From an uncultured Clostridia bacterium (GTDB lineage Bacteria > Bacillota > Clostridia > Oscillospirales > Ruminococcaceae), in NCBI GenBank assembly GCA_947307175.1, contig CAMZIK010000017.1, positions 1 through 40,147 on the forward strand: a stretch of 40,147 nt of DNA, read 5' to 3'. The first letter of the stretch is position 1; every line of letters begins with the position of its first letter. The translations under genes and the position numbers were made by a program. Positions 7,842 through 18,292 of the stretch are shown one piece after another. The notes beneath the pieces are model-generated. The model worked only from the letters and a program-made list of their open reading frames with translations. It made no database searches and was not told the DNA's origin.

Positions 7842-8929
7842 CAGGACTTTATATCCATATCCCTTTCTGCGCAAGGAAATGCCCCTACTGCGACTTCTAT
7901 TCGCTGCCTTACAGCAAAAAGCTGTGTGAGGACTACGTAAGCGCTCTTGTGCGCAACATCAGGCATTTTGCGCCTCAGGGGATCAGCATAGACAGTATAT
8001 ATTTCGGCGGCGGTACTCCGTCGCTTCTTTATTCATCACAGGTAAAAGCCATACTCGATGCAGTCGGTGACAGTTTTGATGTCCACGACCCTGAGATAAC
8101 GCTTGAAGCCAATCCCTGCACCGCAGACCTGCGGAAACTGAGCGAGTACCGTGAAGCAGGCGTAAACAGACTTTCTCTCGGTGTCCAGTCCGCAAACGAC
8201 ACAGAGCTTGAAAAGCTCGGCAGACTGCACGATTTCAAAAGAGCTGAAAAAGCGGTGCATGATGCCGTAAAAGCAGGCTTTGAGAACATCTCCTGCGATA
8301 TTATGCTCGGTACTGCGCAGCAAACGCTCATAAGCCTTGAAAACAGCATAGATGCGCTGATAAACCTGCCTTTGCAGCATATCTCGGCGTATATGCTCAA
8401 GATCGAAAAAGGAACACCCTATGACTGCGATGAGGTGAGAAGCGCAGCCGCAGATGACGACCTGATGAGTGAGATGTATCTGAAAACTGTGCAAAAGCTC
8501 GCAGATGCAGGCTTTGAACAGTACGAAATATCCAACTTCGCAAAGCCCGGCTTTGAATCAAGGCATAATCTCAAATACTGGACAGGGGAAAGCTATATCG
8601 GGATAGGCGCTTCAGCCCATTCGTTCTTCGGCGGCAAAAGATATTTTTGTCCGAAAGATGTAGGCAGCTTCGTTTCAGGCGAACTGCAAGCTGAGGTAAC
8701 AGAAGACGAAAATCCTGATCTGACCGAGGAATATGTGATGTTTGGTCTGCGTCTTGCAAAGGGTATCAGGCTTGATAAGCTCGGTGAAAATGCTGAAATG
8801 ATAGCGCAGAAAGCAAAGTTGTATGAAAAATATGGTCTTTGCAGGCTTACAGAAGACACACTCAGTCTCACTCCCAAGGGCTTTCTTGTCTCAAACAGCC
8901 TTATAGCCGAGTTTGTGCAGTGCTTGTGA
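7838..8929 (+). CDS. hemW: HemW, radical SAM heme chaperone (oxygen-independent coproporphyrinogen oxidase-like)
   Basis: HemW proteins are radical SAM proteins that bind heme and insert it into membrane cytochromes; they were long annotated as HemN-like. The iron-sulfur motif CX3CX2C is at Cys11, Cys15 and Cys18 (FCARKCPYC). The YFGGGTPSLL SAM-binding segment and the SRHNLKYW/GIGASAHS signature near residue 235-260 are present. The protein has 363 residues and lacks the N-terminal extension of true HemN. Its start overlaps the upstream membrane protein gene by four bases. No other heme biosynthesis gene is visible here. Confidence 0.93.
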   Translation: MTGLYIHIPFCARKCPYCDFYSLPYSKKLCEDYVSALVRNIRHFAPQGISIDSIYFGGGTPSLLYSSQVKAILDAVGDSFDVHDPEITLEANPCTADLRKLSEYREAGVNRLSLGVQSANDTELEKLGRLHDFKRAEKAVHDAVKAGFENISCDIMLGTAQQTLISLENSIDALINLPLQHISAYMLKIEKGTPYDCDEVRSAAADDDLMSEMYLKTVQKLADAGFEQYEISNFAKPGFESRHNLKYWTGESYIGIGASAHSFFGGKRYFCPKDVGSFVSGELQAEVTEDENPDLTEEYVMFGLRLAKGIRLDKLGENAEMIAQKAKLYEKYGLCRLTEDTLSLTPKGFLVSNSLIAEFVQCL

Positions 8930-8986
8930 TATACTGTATCTTTCTGTGATTTTTTTCTTATTTTTCAGTAAATCTTGAAAAAGCTC

Positions 8987-9015
8987 TTGATTTTTTTTGC
9001 AATATCGTTTATTAT
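8987..9015 (+). promoter_or_regulatory. Probable promoter of the 288-residue membrane protein gene
   Basis: TTGATT (8987-8992) and TATTAT (9010-9015) are 17 bases apart in an AT-rich gap, about 45 bases before the ATG at 9060. Confidence 0.6.
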
Positions 9016-9059
9016 ATAAGTTAGACTAAAAATATATATTCCTGAAAAGAGGTAGCAAA

Positions 9060-9926
9060 ATGTCGGATTTTCTTTCAAATCCATGGGTGAAAAGGTCGGT
9101 CTCGGTTTTTAACCTCGCCTATTTCGCCGTTGTTTGTATGTTTACCTTTGCAACGTTCTTGTATGATATTGAGTTTGCAGAGGGTAAAGAGGTAACATTT
9201 TTCGTTATATATTTCTTGGCAAGCGTGCTGTTCATGTGCCTGATGATCTATTCAAGACGTGAGATCTGCACCAAGTTCGTGAGCGTGATGCTGCTTCCGA
9301 TATGCTTTGCGCTGATACTGTTCAACTGGGGCAACTGGATACTTATAGTTCCTCCGTTCATCGTAGGACTCGTAATGTTCTTTGCTTCGGGCGTGCATGA
9401 AACAACAAAAGTCGTGCTAGGAACGATCTATCTGCTGATATATGTTCTCGGACTTGTCGGTTTCCTTGTACTTAAAATGCTTTTCGGCGGATCAAGCGTT
9501 ATAACTGTGCTTGATCAGGATCTCCCCAACAATGACGAGGTGTTCCAGCTTTATAACGATGAAACTCAGTGGAATAAGCTCCTTGAGGTCACAAAAGAAG
9601 AAAACCTCATTTCACCCGATGGTAAGTATAAGCTCGTCCTTTACGATGTACAGGATAACGATAAGGGAAGAGTAAAGATCTGCGTAGTTCCTTACGGTCA
9701 GGATATAGAGCTTAAATTCTTCACACTCAAGCAGAAGGGTATTGAAAAGACCATTTCCAATAAGGGAACAAGAGGAACGATACCCGAGTTTGGCTGGGAA
9801 TCTGACGGAAAAGGCGGATACAGAGTTTATTATATCCTCTCACCGGGCGGAAAAAGAGGTACATCTACCGTAAATGAAAATAATATGCCAAAGAAGAACT
9901 ATTTCGAGTTCCTCGGCATCAACTGA
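9060..9926 (+). CDS. Membrane protein with C-terminal soluble domain, unknown function
   Basis: The 288-residue protein has about four transmembrane segments in its first 145 residues (AYFAVVCMFTFATFLY, FFVIYFLASVLFMCLMI, SVMLLPICFALILF and a longer stretch near 98-135). A soluble domain of about 140 residues follows with the segment ISPDGKYKLVLYDVQDNDKG, which could adopt a beta-sheet fold outside the membrane. I see no catalytic motif and do not recognise the family. It has its own promoter and a strong terminator, so it is a single-gene unit. GAGG lies about eight bases before the ATG. Confidence 0.8.
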   Translation: MSDFLSNPWVKRSVSVFNLAYFAVVCMFTFATFLYDIEFAEGKEVTFFVIYFLASVLFMCLMIYSRREICTKFVSVMLLPICFALILFNWGNWILIVPPFIVGLVMFFASGVHETTKVVLGTIYLLIYVLGLVGFLVLKMLFGGSSVITVLDQDLPNNDEVFQLYNDETQWNKLLEVTKEENLISPDGKYKLVLYDVQDNDKGRVKICVVPYGQDIELKFFTLKQKGIEKTISNKGTRGTIPEFGWESDGKGGYRVYYILSPGGKRGTSTVNENNMPKKNYFEFLGIN

Positions 9927-9939
9927 TGATTTAAACATA

Positions 9940-9974
9940 AAAACGGGAGCGATCGTTCCCGTTTTATTTTTTTT
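9940..9974 (+). terminator. Intrinsic terminator
   Basis: The arms AAAACGGGA and TCCCGTTTT form a hairpin at 9940-9965, followed after one A by eight T. It ends the unit beginning at 9060. Confidence 0.92.
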
Positions 9975-10049
9975 GCATAAAGCGGCTCAAATGAGCAATA
10001 ATAGTCTTAGTCAATTTATTTGGCAATAATATCTGAAAGGAAAGCGAGT

Positions 10050-10331
10050 ATGAAAAAGACTTTAACGCTCATAACTGCTGTGCTTGCGTGCAGCAGCGTG
10101 TTTGCAGGCTGTGCAAGCAAGGACAATGTTGCTTCAAATCCAGAAAGCGAAAGCTCCGTGCGCATGAACGACAGCTCCTACTACACAAATGAAAGCAGGT
10201 GGGAGGATTCATCGAAAACTGTCCCCGAGCGTGTCGGAAGTACGGTAGATGACGTCATCGACGGCGGAAAGAGAGTCGTTGACGACACCGCAAGTACAGC
10301 ACAGGACGTCGTGGATAATATTACAAGATGA
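10050..10331 (+). CDS. Small secreted lipoprotein, 93 residues
   Basis: The N-terminus is a lipoprotein signal peptide: MKK, a hydrophobic stretch (LTLITAVLACSSVF), then the lipobox FAGC, so the mature protein would be anchored by Cys at about residue 21. The mature part is short, acidic and Ser/Asp-rich, ending in a repeat-like amphipathic stretch (VGSTVDDVIDGGKRVVDDT then ASTAQDVVDNI). I do not recognise a functional family. GAAAGGAAAG supports the start at 10050. A terminator follows directly, so it is probably transcribed alone. Confidence 0.82.
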   Translation: MKKTLTLITAVLACSSVFAGCASKDNVASNPESESSVRMNDSSYYTNESRWEDSSKTVPERVGSTVDDVIDGGKRVVDDTASTAQDVVDNITR

Positions 10332-10345
10332 TGCTTCACAGAAGA

Positions 10346-10374
10346 AAAGAGCGGCTCGGAGCCGTTCTTTTTTT
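10346..10374 (+). terminator. Intrinsic terminator after the small lipoprotein gene
   Basis: AAAGAGCGGCTC pairs with GAGCCGTTCTTT with one G-T wobble, and a run of T continues to 10374. Confidence 0.88.
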
Positions 10375-10439
10375 GCTGTTCAAATATGTACTAATTGTAA
10401 ACATAGAGTAAAAATAATCAAAACAGTATAGCAAGGCAC

Positions 10440-10468
10440 TTTAAAAATGAAAGCAAAAATGGTATACT
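10440..10468 (+). promoter_or_regulatory. Probable promoter of the ATP synthase operon
   Basis: TTTAAA (10440-10445) and TATACT (10463-10468) are 17 bases apart, 65 bases before the first gene of the atp operon. This is the best match in the gap; the -35 box is imperfect. Confidence 0.55.
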
Positions 10469-10533
10469 TATTGGGAATGCGGTAGCCGCATCAGCCGTGA
10501 TGAAACAGACAATGCAGTCGGGAGGAACAGCGT

Positions 10534-10920
10534 ATGAAAGAAAAGTCGCCGCTGCGCCGGCTCGTCCGCAGTATGCTCTTTCCAATGGCTGTGATGACGC
10601 TTGTCTGCTGGGCTGTAACGCTCTTCTGGGGCTTTGATGTCCCGACGCTCGCAGGCTTTGCGCTCGGCTATGTGTATGTCATAGTTTGCTATGAGTATCT
10701 CGCATCGAGCTGCGAAAAAGCAGTCGAGCTTGATGTCGCAAAAGGCAAGCGTGTGATGCTGATCTGCTTTTTTGTCCGCTTTGCAGGGCTTTTCGCTCTC
10801 AGCGCAGCAGCAATGCTCACAGGTTTTGTAAATGTTATAGGTATTCTTGTGCCGCAGTTTTTCCCAAGGATAGTTCTGACGGCAAAAGAGTTTTTCATAA
10901 AGAAGAAAGGTAGTGACTAA
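10534..10920 (+). CDS. atpI: ATP synthase subunit I (AtpI)-like membrane protein
   Basis: This is a 128-residue protein with four hydrophobic segments and the C-terminal signature VPQFFPRIVL typical of the ATP synthase I family. AtpI homologues help assemble the c-ring and have been proposed to aid Mg2+ or Na+ handling. It stands first in the atp operon, and its stop codon directly abuts the atpB start. GGGAGGAACAGCGT precedes the ATG. Sequence conservation in this family is low, so position in the operon carries much of the assignment. Confidence 0.85.
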   Translation: MKEKSPLRRLVRSMLFPMAVMTLVCWAVTLFWGFDVPTLAGFALGYVYVIVCYEYLASSCEKAVELDVAKGKRVMLICFFVRFAGLFALSAAAMLTGFVNVIGILVPQFFPRIVLTAKEFFIKKKGSD

Positions 10921-11649
10921 ATGGACGGTATCGGTCAGGGTCCTAAGGTCGTCTTCGAGATAGGACCTATCCGTATCACAGAAACCGTGGTAACGGGCTG
11001 GATCATTATAGTTGCGGTGCTTCTGGTGTGCCTGTGGCTCACACGGGGACTCAAGAAGATACCCGATAAGAAAAGACAGATAATTGCGGAGGCATTCGTC
11101 AAGTTCGTGAACGGACTTGTAAAGGATAATATGGGTCCCAAGCTCATGTATTACGCTCCGTATATCGGAACGCTGCTCGTGTTTGCACTGCTCGGCGCTC
11201 TGGTAAGCATGATCGGTCTGCGTTCGATGACCGCAGATATAAACGTAACCGGAACGTGGGCGCTGATGACGTTTGCGCTGATAACCTTCCATAAGATCAA
11301 GGCTAACGGCTTCGGCGGCTATCTCAAGAGCTTCGGTAAGCCTGTGGCGTTCATACTGCCGCTGAATATCGTCAGCGAGGTCGCAACACCTGCATCTATG
11401 GCGTTCCGTCTTTTCGGAAACGTAGCAGGCGGTATGGTTATCACAAGCCTTCTGTACGGTGCGCTGGCTGCGCTCTCAAAAGCAGTCGGATTAAGCTTTA
11501 CCGCAGGTTCGTGGGGCTTCAGCGTATTCCAGGTAGGTATACCTGCCGTGCTGTCAGTCTACTTTGACCTGTTCTCAGGCTGTATACAGGCGTATATCTT
11601 CTCAATGCTCACAATGGTAAATGTCGGTGCAGCAGCGGAAGAAGAATGA
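10921..11649 (+). CDS. atpB: F-type ATP synthase subunit a
   Basis: Subunit a forms the ion half-channels beside the c-ring in the membrane. The 242-residue protein carries the essential arginine at about residue 163 within MAFRLFGNVAGG, preceded by the family segment NIVSEVATPAS. Several transmembrane helices are visible. It starts directly after the atpI stop codon, without a gap, so translation is probably coupled. The c subunit encoded next has a sodium-type site, so the channel probably carries Na+. Confidence 0.96.
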   Translation: MDGIGQGPKVVFEIGPIRITETVVTGWIIIVAVLLVCLWLTRGLKKIPDKKRQIIAEAFVKFVNGLVKDNMGPKLMYYAPYIGTLLVFALLGALVSMIGLRSMTADINVTGTWALMTFALITFHKIKANGFGGYLKSFGKPVAFILPLNIVSEVATPASMAFRLFGNVAGGMVITSLLYGALAALSKAVGLSFTAGSWGFSVFQVGIPAVLSVYFDLFSGCIQAYIFSMLTMVNVGAAAEEE

Positions 11650-11699
11650 TAGTAAGTCAAATATCCGCATAGGTGCGGCTTTAAAATAATAAACAATGA

Positions 11700-11984
<285 letters not shown>

Positions 11985-12033
11985 TTAGGAAAACAGCTCT
12001 GTTTTAAAGGGCAGAGGAACGGAGGTAAAGTAA

Positions 12034-12549
12034 ATGATCTTTGCATCAGGCGATATAACGGAGTTTATGTCCATAGACCTGACAACAATAATCGCTACTT
12101 TGCTCAATACTCTGATACTGTTTTTGGTTCTGAAGCATTTTCTTTTCGATAAGATCAATAAGGTCGTAGACGAAAGGCAGAAGGAAATACAAGCGTCTTA
12201 CGACAAAGCAGAGGAAGCCGAAAAGAATGCACAAAAGCTTGAGGCTGACTATAACGAGAAGATCGGACAGGCAAAAGAAGAATCCGCCGAGATCATCAGA
12301 GATGCGACCAAGAAAGCACAGGTCCGTGCTGATGAGATAATCGACGAAGCAAGAGTAGAAGCAAAGAGTATCCGCACAAATGCGGAAAATGAGATCGAGC
12401 GTGAAAAGAAGATAGCCGTTAACGCTATCAAGGACGAGATCTCACAGATCGCTTTCTCCGCAGCAGCCGCTGTTGTGGAAAAGGATCTTACCAGCGAGGA
12501 TAATGAAAAGCTCATAGAGAAATTCATTGACAATGTGGGTGAAGTGTAA
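12034..12549 (+). CDS. atpF: F-type ATP synthase subunit b
   Basis: Subunit b is the peripheral stalk linking the membrane part to the catalytic head. The 171-residue protein has one N-terminal transmembrane helix (about residues 14-34, TTIIATLLNTLILFLVLKHF) and a long charged coiled coil rich in Glu, Lys and Ala. ACGGAGGTAAAG precedes the start. The stop codon shares one base with the atpH start (TAATG), so the two are translationally coupled. Confidence 0.95.
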   Translation: MIFASGDITEFMSIDLTTIIATLLNTLILFLVLKHFLFDKINKVVDERQKEIQASYDKAEEAEKNAQKLEADYNEKIGQAKEESAEIIRDATKKAQVRADEIIDEARVEAKSIRTNAENEIEREKKIAVNAIKDEISQIAFSAAAAVVEKDLTSEDNEKLIEKFIDNVGEV

Positions 12550-13097
12550 TGGCAAACAGTGTTGAAAATGTTTACAGCACAGCCTTGTTTGAACTGTGTG
12601 ACGAGCAGGACACTCTTGACAATACATATGAACAGCTTGAACAGATAACACAGATAATCTTTGATAAACAGCAAAAGGAGCTTGCTTTGATGCTGGCATC
12701 ACCGCTGATCCCGTTTGCCGATAAGCAGAAGGTGCTTACAGGCGTGTTTTCGGAGCAAGTCAGCGAAACTGTGCTGGATTTTCTGTGCGTTGTAACGCAG
12801 AAAGGCAGGATAAGATCACTCCCTGCCATAACTGAGCATTTCAAGCAGATGTATTATGAAAAGAAAAATATCCTTGAAGTCACCGCAACAACAGCTATGC
12901 CTATGTCGGAAACTCTCAGGAAAAAGCTTGTTGATAAGCTTGGAAAGGTGTCCGGCAAAAGCATCATACTTCACGAAAAACAGGATAAGTCCATTCTCGG
13001 AGGCATCGTGCTGAGATACGGCAATACCGAGATAGATTCCAGCGTAAAGTCAAAGCTGGATAAGATCAAGGCTCAGATAGACAGCGCTATCGTGTAG
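12549..13097 (+). CDS. atpH: F-type ATP synthase subunit delta
   Basis: Delta caps the catalytic head and joins it to the b stalk. The 182-residue length is normal. The C-terminal signature is visible as KSIILHEKQDKSILGGIVLRYGN, in which DxSILGGIVLR is typical of the family. The gene overlaps atpF by one base and precedes atpA. Confidence 0.95.
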   Translation: MANSVENVYSTALFELCDEQDTLDNTYEQLEQITQIIFDKQQKELALMLASPLIPFADKQKVLTGVFSEQVSETVLDFLCVVTQKGRIRSLPAITEHFKQMYYEKKNILEVTATTAMPMSETLRKKLVDKLGKVSGKSIILHEKQDKSILGGIVLRYGNTEIDSSVKSKLDKIKAQIDSAIV

Positions 13098-13146
13098 CGT
13101 GAGTCTGAGCGTGTAAGCAAATAAATTGAAAGGTTCGGTCTTTGTT

Positions 13147-14661
13147 ATGAAATTACGTCCTGACGAAATAACAGGTTTGATAAAACAGCAGATAAAGGAC
13201 TACCGTTCAAAGCTCGTTCTTGATGATGTCGGAGCTGTATGTACAGTCGGCGACGGAATATCAAGAGTCCACGGCATCGAAAAATGTATGTCAGGCGAGC
13301 TGCTTGAGTTCTGTAACGGTACATACGGTATGGCAATGAATCTGGAGCAGGATTTTGTCGGCTGTGTGCTTCTCGGCTCTGATGACGGTATCACCGAAGG
13401 TTCAAGCGTCAAGAGAACAGGCAAGATCGTGTCTGTGCCTGTCGGCGATGCAATGCTGGGAAGAGTAGTAAATGCACTCGGTGCGCCTATCGACGGAAAA
13501 GGAAATATCCTTACCGATGAGTACAGACCCGTTGAAAGCCCTGCATTCGGAATAATCACAAGACAGTCTGTAAACAGACCGCTTCAGACAGGTATCAAGG
13601 CTATCGACTCAATGATACCGATAGGCAGAGGACAAAGAGAGCTTATCATCGGCGACAGGCAGACAGGTAAGACCACTATCGCCCTTGATACGATAATCAA
13701 CCAGAAAGGCAAGAACGTTATCTGTATCTATGTAGCTATCGGTCAGAAGCGTTCTACCGTTGCAAACGTAGTGGATACGCTCACCAAAAACGGCGCTATG
13801 GACTACTGCGTCGTAGTTTCAGCTACCGCATCGGAAATGGCACCGCTTCAGTATATCGCTCCATATGCAGGCGTTGCAATGGCAGAGTATTTCATGCTTC
13901 AGGGCAAAGACGTTCTGTGCGTATATGACGACCTTTCCAAGCACGCAGTCGCATACAGAACAATGTCCCTGCTGCTCAAAAGACCTACAGGTCGTGAAGC
14001 ATATCCCGGAGATGTATTCTATCTTCATTCAAGACTGCTAGAAAGAGCCTGCTGCCTGAATAAAGAAAACGGCGGCGGTTCGATAACCGCACTGCCTATC
14101 ATCGAAACACAGGCAGGCGACGTTTCAGCTTATATCCCAACAAACGTTATCTCTATCACCGACGGTCAGATATTCCTTGAAACAGAGCTTTTCTTCTCAG
14201 GCGTAAGACCAGCCGTAAACCCTGGTATTTCCGTATCAAGAGTCGGCGGAAGCGCTCAGATAAAGGCTATGAAGAAAGTCTCAGGACCGCTGAAACTGCT
14301 TTATTCGCAGTACAGAGAGCTTCAGAGCTTCTCACAGTTCGGCTCTGATCTGGATCAGGATACCAAGGACAGACTTGCACAGGGCGAAAGAATAGTTGAA
14401 GTCCTCAAGCAGAGCAAAAACTCGCCTATGGACGTTGAAAAACAGGTCGTAATGATCTATGCCGTTGTAAACAACTACCTCAAGGATATCCCTGTTGCAA
14501 GCGTAAGAGAGTTTGAGGACGATCTTCTCAAAGAGATAGAGGAGAGCCACCCCGATATATTCTCCTCGATCACACAGACCAAGGAGCTTACCAAAGAAAA
14601 TGAGGAAGCTATCAAGGAAGTCCTGAAAAGCTATGTTGAGAAATTCCTCCGTTCAAAGTAA
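13147..14661 (+). CDS. atpA: F-type ATP synthase subunit alpha
   Basis: Alpha carries the non-catalytic nucleotide sites of the F1 head. The Walker A motif GDRQTGKT is at about residues 169-176, and the family signature [17 protein letters not shown] appears near residue 360. The start was set at the ATG at 13147 because the protein then begins MKLRPDEI, as usual for alpha, with 504 residues. The alternative TTG at 13126 has no ribosome binding site. AAAGG at 13129-13133 is somewhat far from the ATG. Confidence 0.97.
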   Translation: MKLRPDEITGLIKQQIKDYRSKLVLDDVGAVCTVGDGISRVHGIEKCMSGELLEFCNGTYGMAMNLEQDFVGCVLLGSDDGITEGSSVKRTGKIVSVPVGDAMLGRVVNALGAPIDGKGNILTDEYRPVESPAFGIITRQSVNRPLQTGIKAIDSMIPIGRGQRELIIGDRQTGKTTIALDTIINQKGKNVICIYVAIGQKRSTVANVVDTLTKNGAMDYCVVVSATASEMAPLQYIAPYAGVAMAEYFMLQGKDVLCVYDDLSKHAVAYRTMSLLLKRPTGREAYPGDVFYLHSRLLERACCLNKENGGGSITALPIIETQAGDVSAYIPTNVISITDGQIFLETELFFSGVRPAVNPGISVSRVGGSAQIKAMKKVSGPLKLLYSQYRELQSFSQFGSDLDQDTKDRLAQGERIVEVLKQSKNSPMDVEKQVVMIYAVVNNYLKDIPVASVREFEDDLLKEIEESHPDIFSSITQTKELTKENEEAIKEVLKSYVEKFLRSK

Positions 14662-14674
14662 GGAGCGCTGACAT

Positions 14675-15544
14675 ATGGCAACAGCCAATATGAAAGATGT
14701 AAAAAGGCGCATAAAGAGCGTAGAGAGCACAAAGCAGATAACCAAAGCCATGCAGCTCGTTGCTACCTCGAAAATGCGGCGTGCAAAGGAAAGAGCCGTT
14801 GCAGTCCAGCCGTTCTTCGAGACTCTTTTCAATGCGATGTGCGACATCTCAAGGGACAGCAGTTTTACATCTGTTTTTACAACAAAAGTTGAAAAGAAAA
14901 AAACGCTTATGATAGTCATTGCCGGCGACAGAGGACTTGCAGGCGGATTTAACGTCAATGTCCTCAAAAAAGCCGCAGCCAAAGCCGACGACCTCAAACA
15001 AAAGGGCAGGGAAGTCAGCATCATGGCGATAGGCAAAAAAGCCGTGGAGTATTTCAAAAAGCGTGATTACAACGTTACCGATGCTTTCACCGAGATCGCC
15101 GAGGGCATGAGCATGTACGGAGCTATGGATATAGCTGAGGACGTTACGGCACGCTTCAAAAAGGGCGAGTTCGACAGCGTTGACCTCATCTATACCACCT
15201 TCGTTTCGGCAATAACTCAGGAGCCTTGCGAAATGGCGATACTTCCCGTTGAAAACCTTGTTCCGTGGGGAGACCAGCGCCACGCAGCGCCTGTGTATGA
15301 CCCGTCACCCGAAGAGGTCTTTGAGGGAATGATTCCGAGCTATCTGTGTGGATTGCTGTATTCGGCGATAGTCGATTCTTTTGCTTCCGAACAGGCAGCA
15401 AGGCGCTCAGCTATGGAATCCGCTTCGGATAACGCAGATGAAATGATAGAGAACCTCTCGCTCATGTACAACAGAGCAAGACAGACTCAGATAACTCAGG
15501 AGCTTACCGAAATATCATCGGCAAGCCTCAATGACAGCGTATAA
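14675..15544 (+). CDS. atpG: F-type ATP synthase subunit gamma
   Basis: Gamma is the central rotating shaft. The N-terminal helix signature (RRIKSVESTKQITKAMQLVATSKM) and the C-terminal helix (ARQTQITQELTEISS) are both present in 289 residues. AAGGAG lies about ten bases before the ATG. A 27-base gap separates its stop from an extra small membrane gene, which is not usual at this position. Confidence 0.96.
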   Translation: MATANMKDVKRRIKSVESTKQITKAMQLVATSKMRRAKERAVAVQPFFETLFNAMCDISRDSSFTSVFTTKVEKKKTLMIVIAGDRGLAGGFNVNVLKKAAAKADDLKQKGREVSIMAIGKKAVEYFKKRDYNVTDAFTEIAEGMSMYGAMDIAEDVTARFKKGEFDSVDLIYTTFVSAITQEPCEMAILPVENLVPWGDQRHAAPVYDPSPEEVFEGMIPSYLCGLLYSAIVDSFASEQAARRSAMESASDNADEMIENLSLMYNRARQTQITQELTEISSASLNDSV

Positions 15545-15570
15545 AAATCAATTTACAGGAGGGTATGATA

Positions 15571-15771
15571 ATGAAAAATCTGGGCAAGAAAATAGTTTTT
15601 ATGCTTATCAGCGCAGCGTGCTTTATCGGCGCATATAACCTCGTTGAATGGCTCTTTGAGGGCGACGATTATAAGTTCACTTTCAAAGCTGGGATAATGG
15701 CTCCGATAGTAATGTTTGTCGTATTCTCCGTGCTTACAGTTTTGTTCAATAAACTCAGCAATAAGAAATGA
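15571..15771 (+). CDS. Extra small membrane protein inside the atp operon
   Basis: A 66-residue protein is encoded between atpG and atpD, where most operons have no gene. It has two hydrophobic segments (about residues 8-23 and 40-57) separated by the acidic loop EWLFEGDDYKFTFKAG. A strong AGGAGGG lies seven bases before the ATG at 15571; the ATG at 15565 would be too close to it. I do not recognise the family. Its position implies co-expression with the ATP synthase, possibly as an assembly or accessory factor, which is inference. Confidence 0.8.
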   Translation: MKNLGKKIVFMLISAACFIGAYNLVEWLFEGDDYKFTFKAGIMAPIVMFVVFSVLTVLFNKLSNKK

Positions 15772-15799
15772 CCGCAGGGAAAGACCTTGCTTTTTGTAA

Positions 15800-17230
<1,431 letters not shown>

Positions 17231-17263
17231 TAAAGCCTAACATACATACGGAAGGTGTTTATA

Positions 17264-17668
17264 ATGACTCCGTTCAATATCAAGATAATAACACCCGAAA
17301 AGACGTTTTTTCAGGGAACAACAACGCAGATAATCGCTAAGACCACATCAGGCAACGTGGGTATACTCCACGGTCATGTTCCTTATGTGGCAAACCTTGT
17401 TTCTGCACCCTTCAAAATTGAGATCGAGGGTACGCTCAAGGAAGCAGCGATCTCAGGCGGCTTTATCAAAGTTTCTTCTGAAGATGTCATCGTGGTGACA
17501 AACGCTATCGAGTGGGCGGATGAGATCGACGTTGCAAGAGCCGAGCGCTCAAAGCAGAACGCCGAGGAAAGAATGAAGCGCCACGAAAGTCAGAAAGAGT
17601 TCGACAGAGCAGAAAAGAAGCTCAAAAGGGCACTCAACAGACTTACCGTGGCAGGCGGAAAAAGATAG
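17264..17668 (+). CDS. atpC: F-type ATP synthase subunit epsilon
   Basis: Epsilon is the regulatory subunit of the central stalk, able to inhibit ATP hydrolysis. The 134-residue protein has the N-terminal beta-sandwich with GNVGILHGHVPYVANL and the C-terminal helical hairpin rich in Arg, Glu and Lys. GGAAGG precedes the ATG at 17264. It is the last gene of the operon and a terminator follows. Confidence 0.95.
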   Translation: MTPFNIKIITPEKTFFQGTTTQIIAKTTSGNVGILHGHVPYVANLVSAPFKIEIEGTLKEAAISGGFIKVSSEDVIVVTNAIEWADEIDVARAERSKQNAEERMKRHESQKEFDRAEKKLKRALNRLTVAGGKR

Positions 17669-17678
17669 TATGATCATG

Positions 17679-17726
17679 AGTCAGAGCCTCAAACACTTTG
17701 TTTAGGGGTTCTGGCTTGTTTTGTGT
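17679..17726 (+). terminator. Probable terminator of the atp operon
   Basis: AGTCAGAGCC pairs with GGTTCTGGCT, with wobble pairs, around a long loop, and TTGTTTTG follows. The T-tract is interrupted, so read-through into the lipoprotein gene at 17753 is possible. Confidence 0.65.
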
Positions 17727-17752
17727 AAGAAAGAAAAAAGGAAAAATCAAAA

Positions 17753-18256
17753 ATGAAAATCGTGAAAGAAAAGATAGCAGCAGTCCTTCTCGCAGCCGCA
17801 GCAGTGCTTTGCTTTTCGTCCTGCGATGATGGATCGACAAGCCTCAATGCCATTGACTTATTGTTACCGCAGGGCACGATCAGCTCACTGAGCGATGAGG
17901 AAAAAGCCGATAAACAGGTAATGCTTATGTTCAGGTGCGAACCTAATGCAGACAGCGGCACGGGTCAGGCGAAGACAGAATATAAGGTGTATTATTCGGG
18001 TCGTGTGACCGATGAGAAAACAGGTGCGCAGAAAAATATCACAGGCGCAGAGCTTGAAAAGCTCAAAAAATATGCCGACGAGATAATCAATAAAAAGGTC
18101 GAAACAAAGTTTGACGGCAATGACGGAAGCACCGATACTACCGTTGCGGCATACACAAAGGAAGGCTCGCCGTATCAGCTCTCGGCTATTGGCAAATGCA
18201 GGATAGACAGCTTTGACGAAATGTATAAGATAGTCACGGATAAATTCAAGGGATAA
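17753..18256 (+). CDS. Lipoprotein of unknown function, 167 residues
   Basis: The signal peptide runs KIAAVLLAAAAVLCFSSC with a lipobox ending in Cys at about residue 24. The mature part is acidic and Lys/Asp-rich, with a segment EYKVYYSGRVTDEKTGAQKN that looks like a beta-hairpin. I do not recognise the family. AAAGGAAAAATC precedes the ATG. It lies between the atp terminator and the phosphate transporter gene, 36 bases before the latter, and may be co-transcribed with it. Confidence 0.8.
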   Translation: MKIVKEKIAAVLLAAAAVLCFSSCDDGSTSLNAIDLLLPQGTISSLSDEEKADKQVMLMFRCEPNADSGTGQAKTEYKVYYSGRVTDEKTGAQKNITGAELEKLKKYADEIINKKVETKFDGNDGSTDTTVAAYTKEGSPYQLSAIGKCRIDSFDEMYKIVTDKFKG

Positions 18257-18292
18257 AGTAAAGTTTGGGAAAGTAAAAAAGGGGAAATAGTT

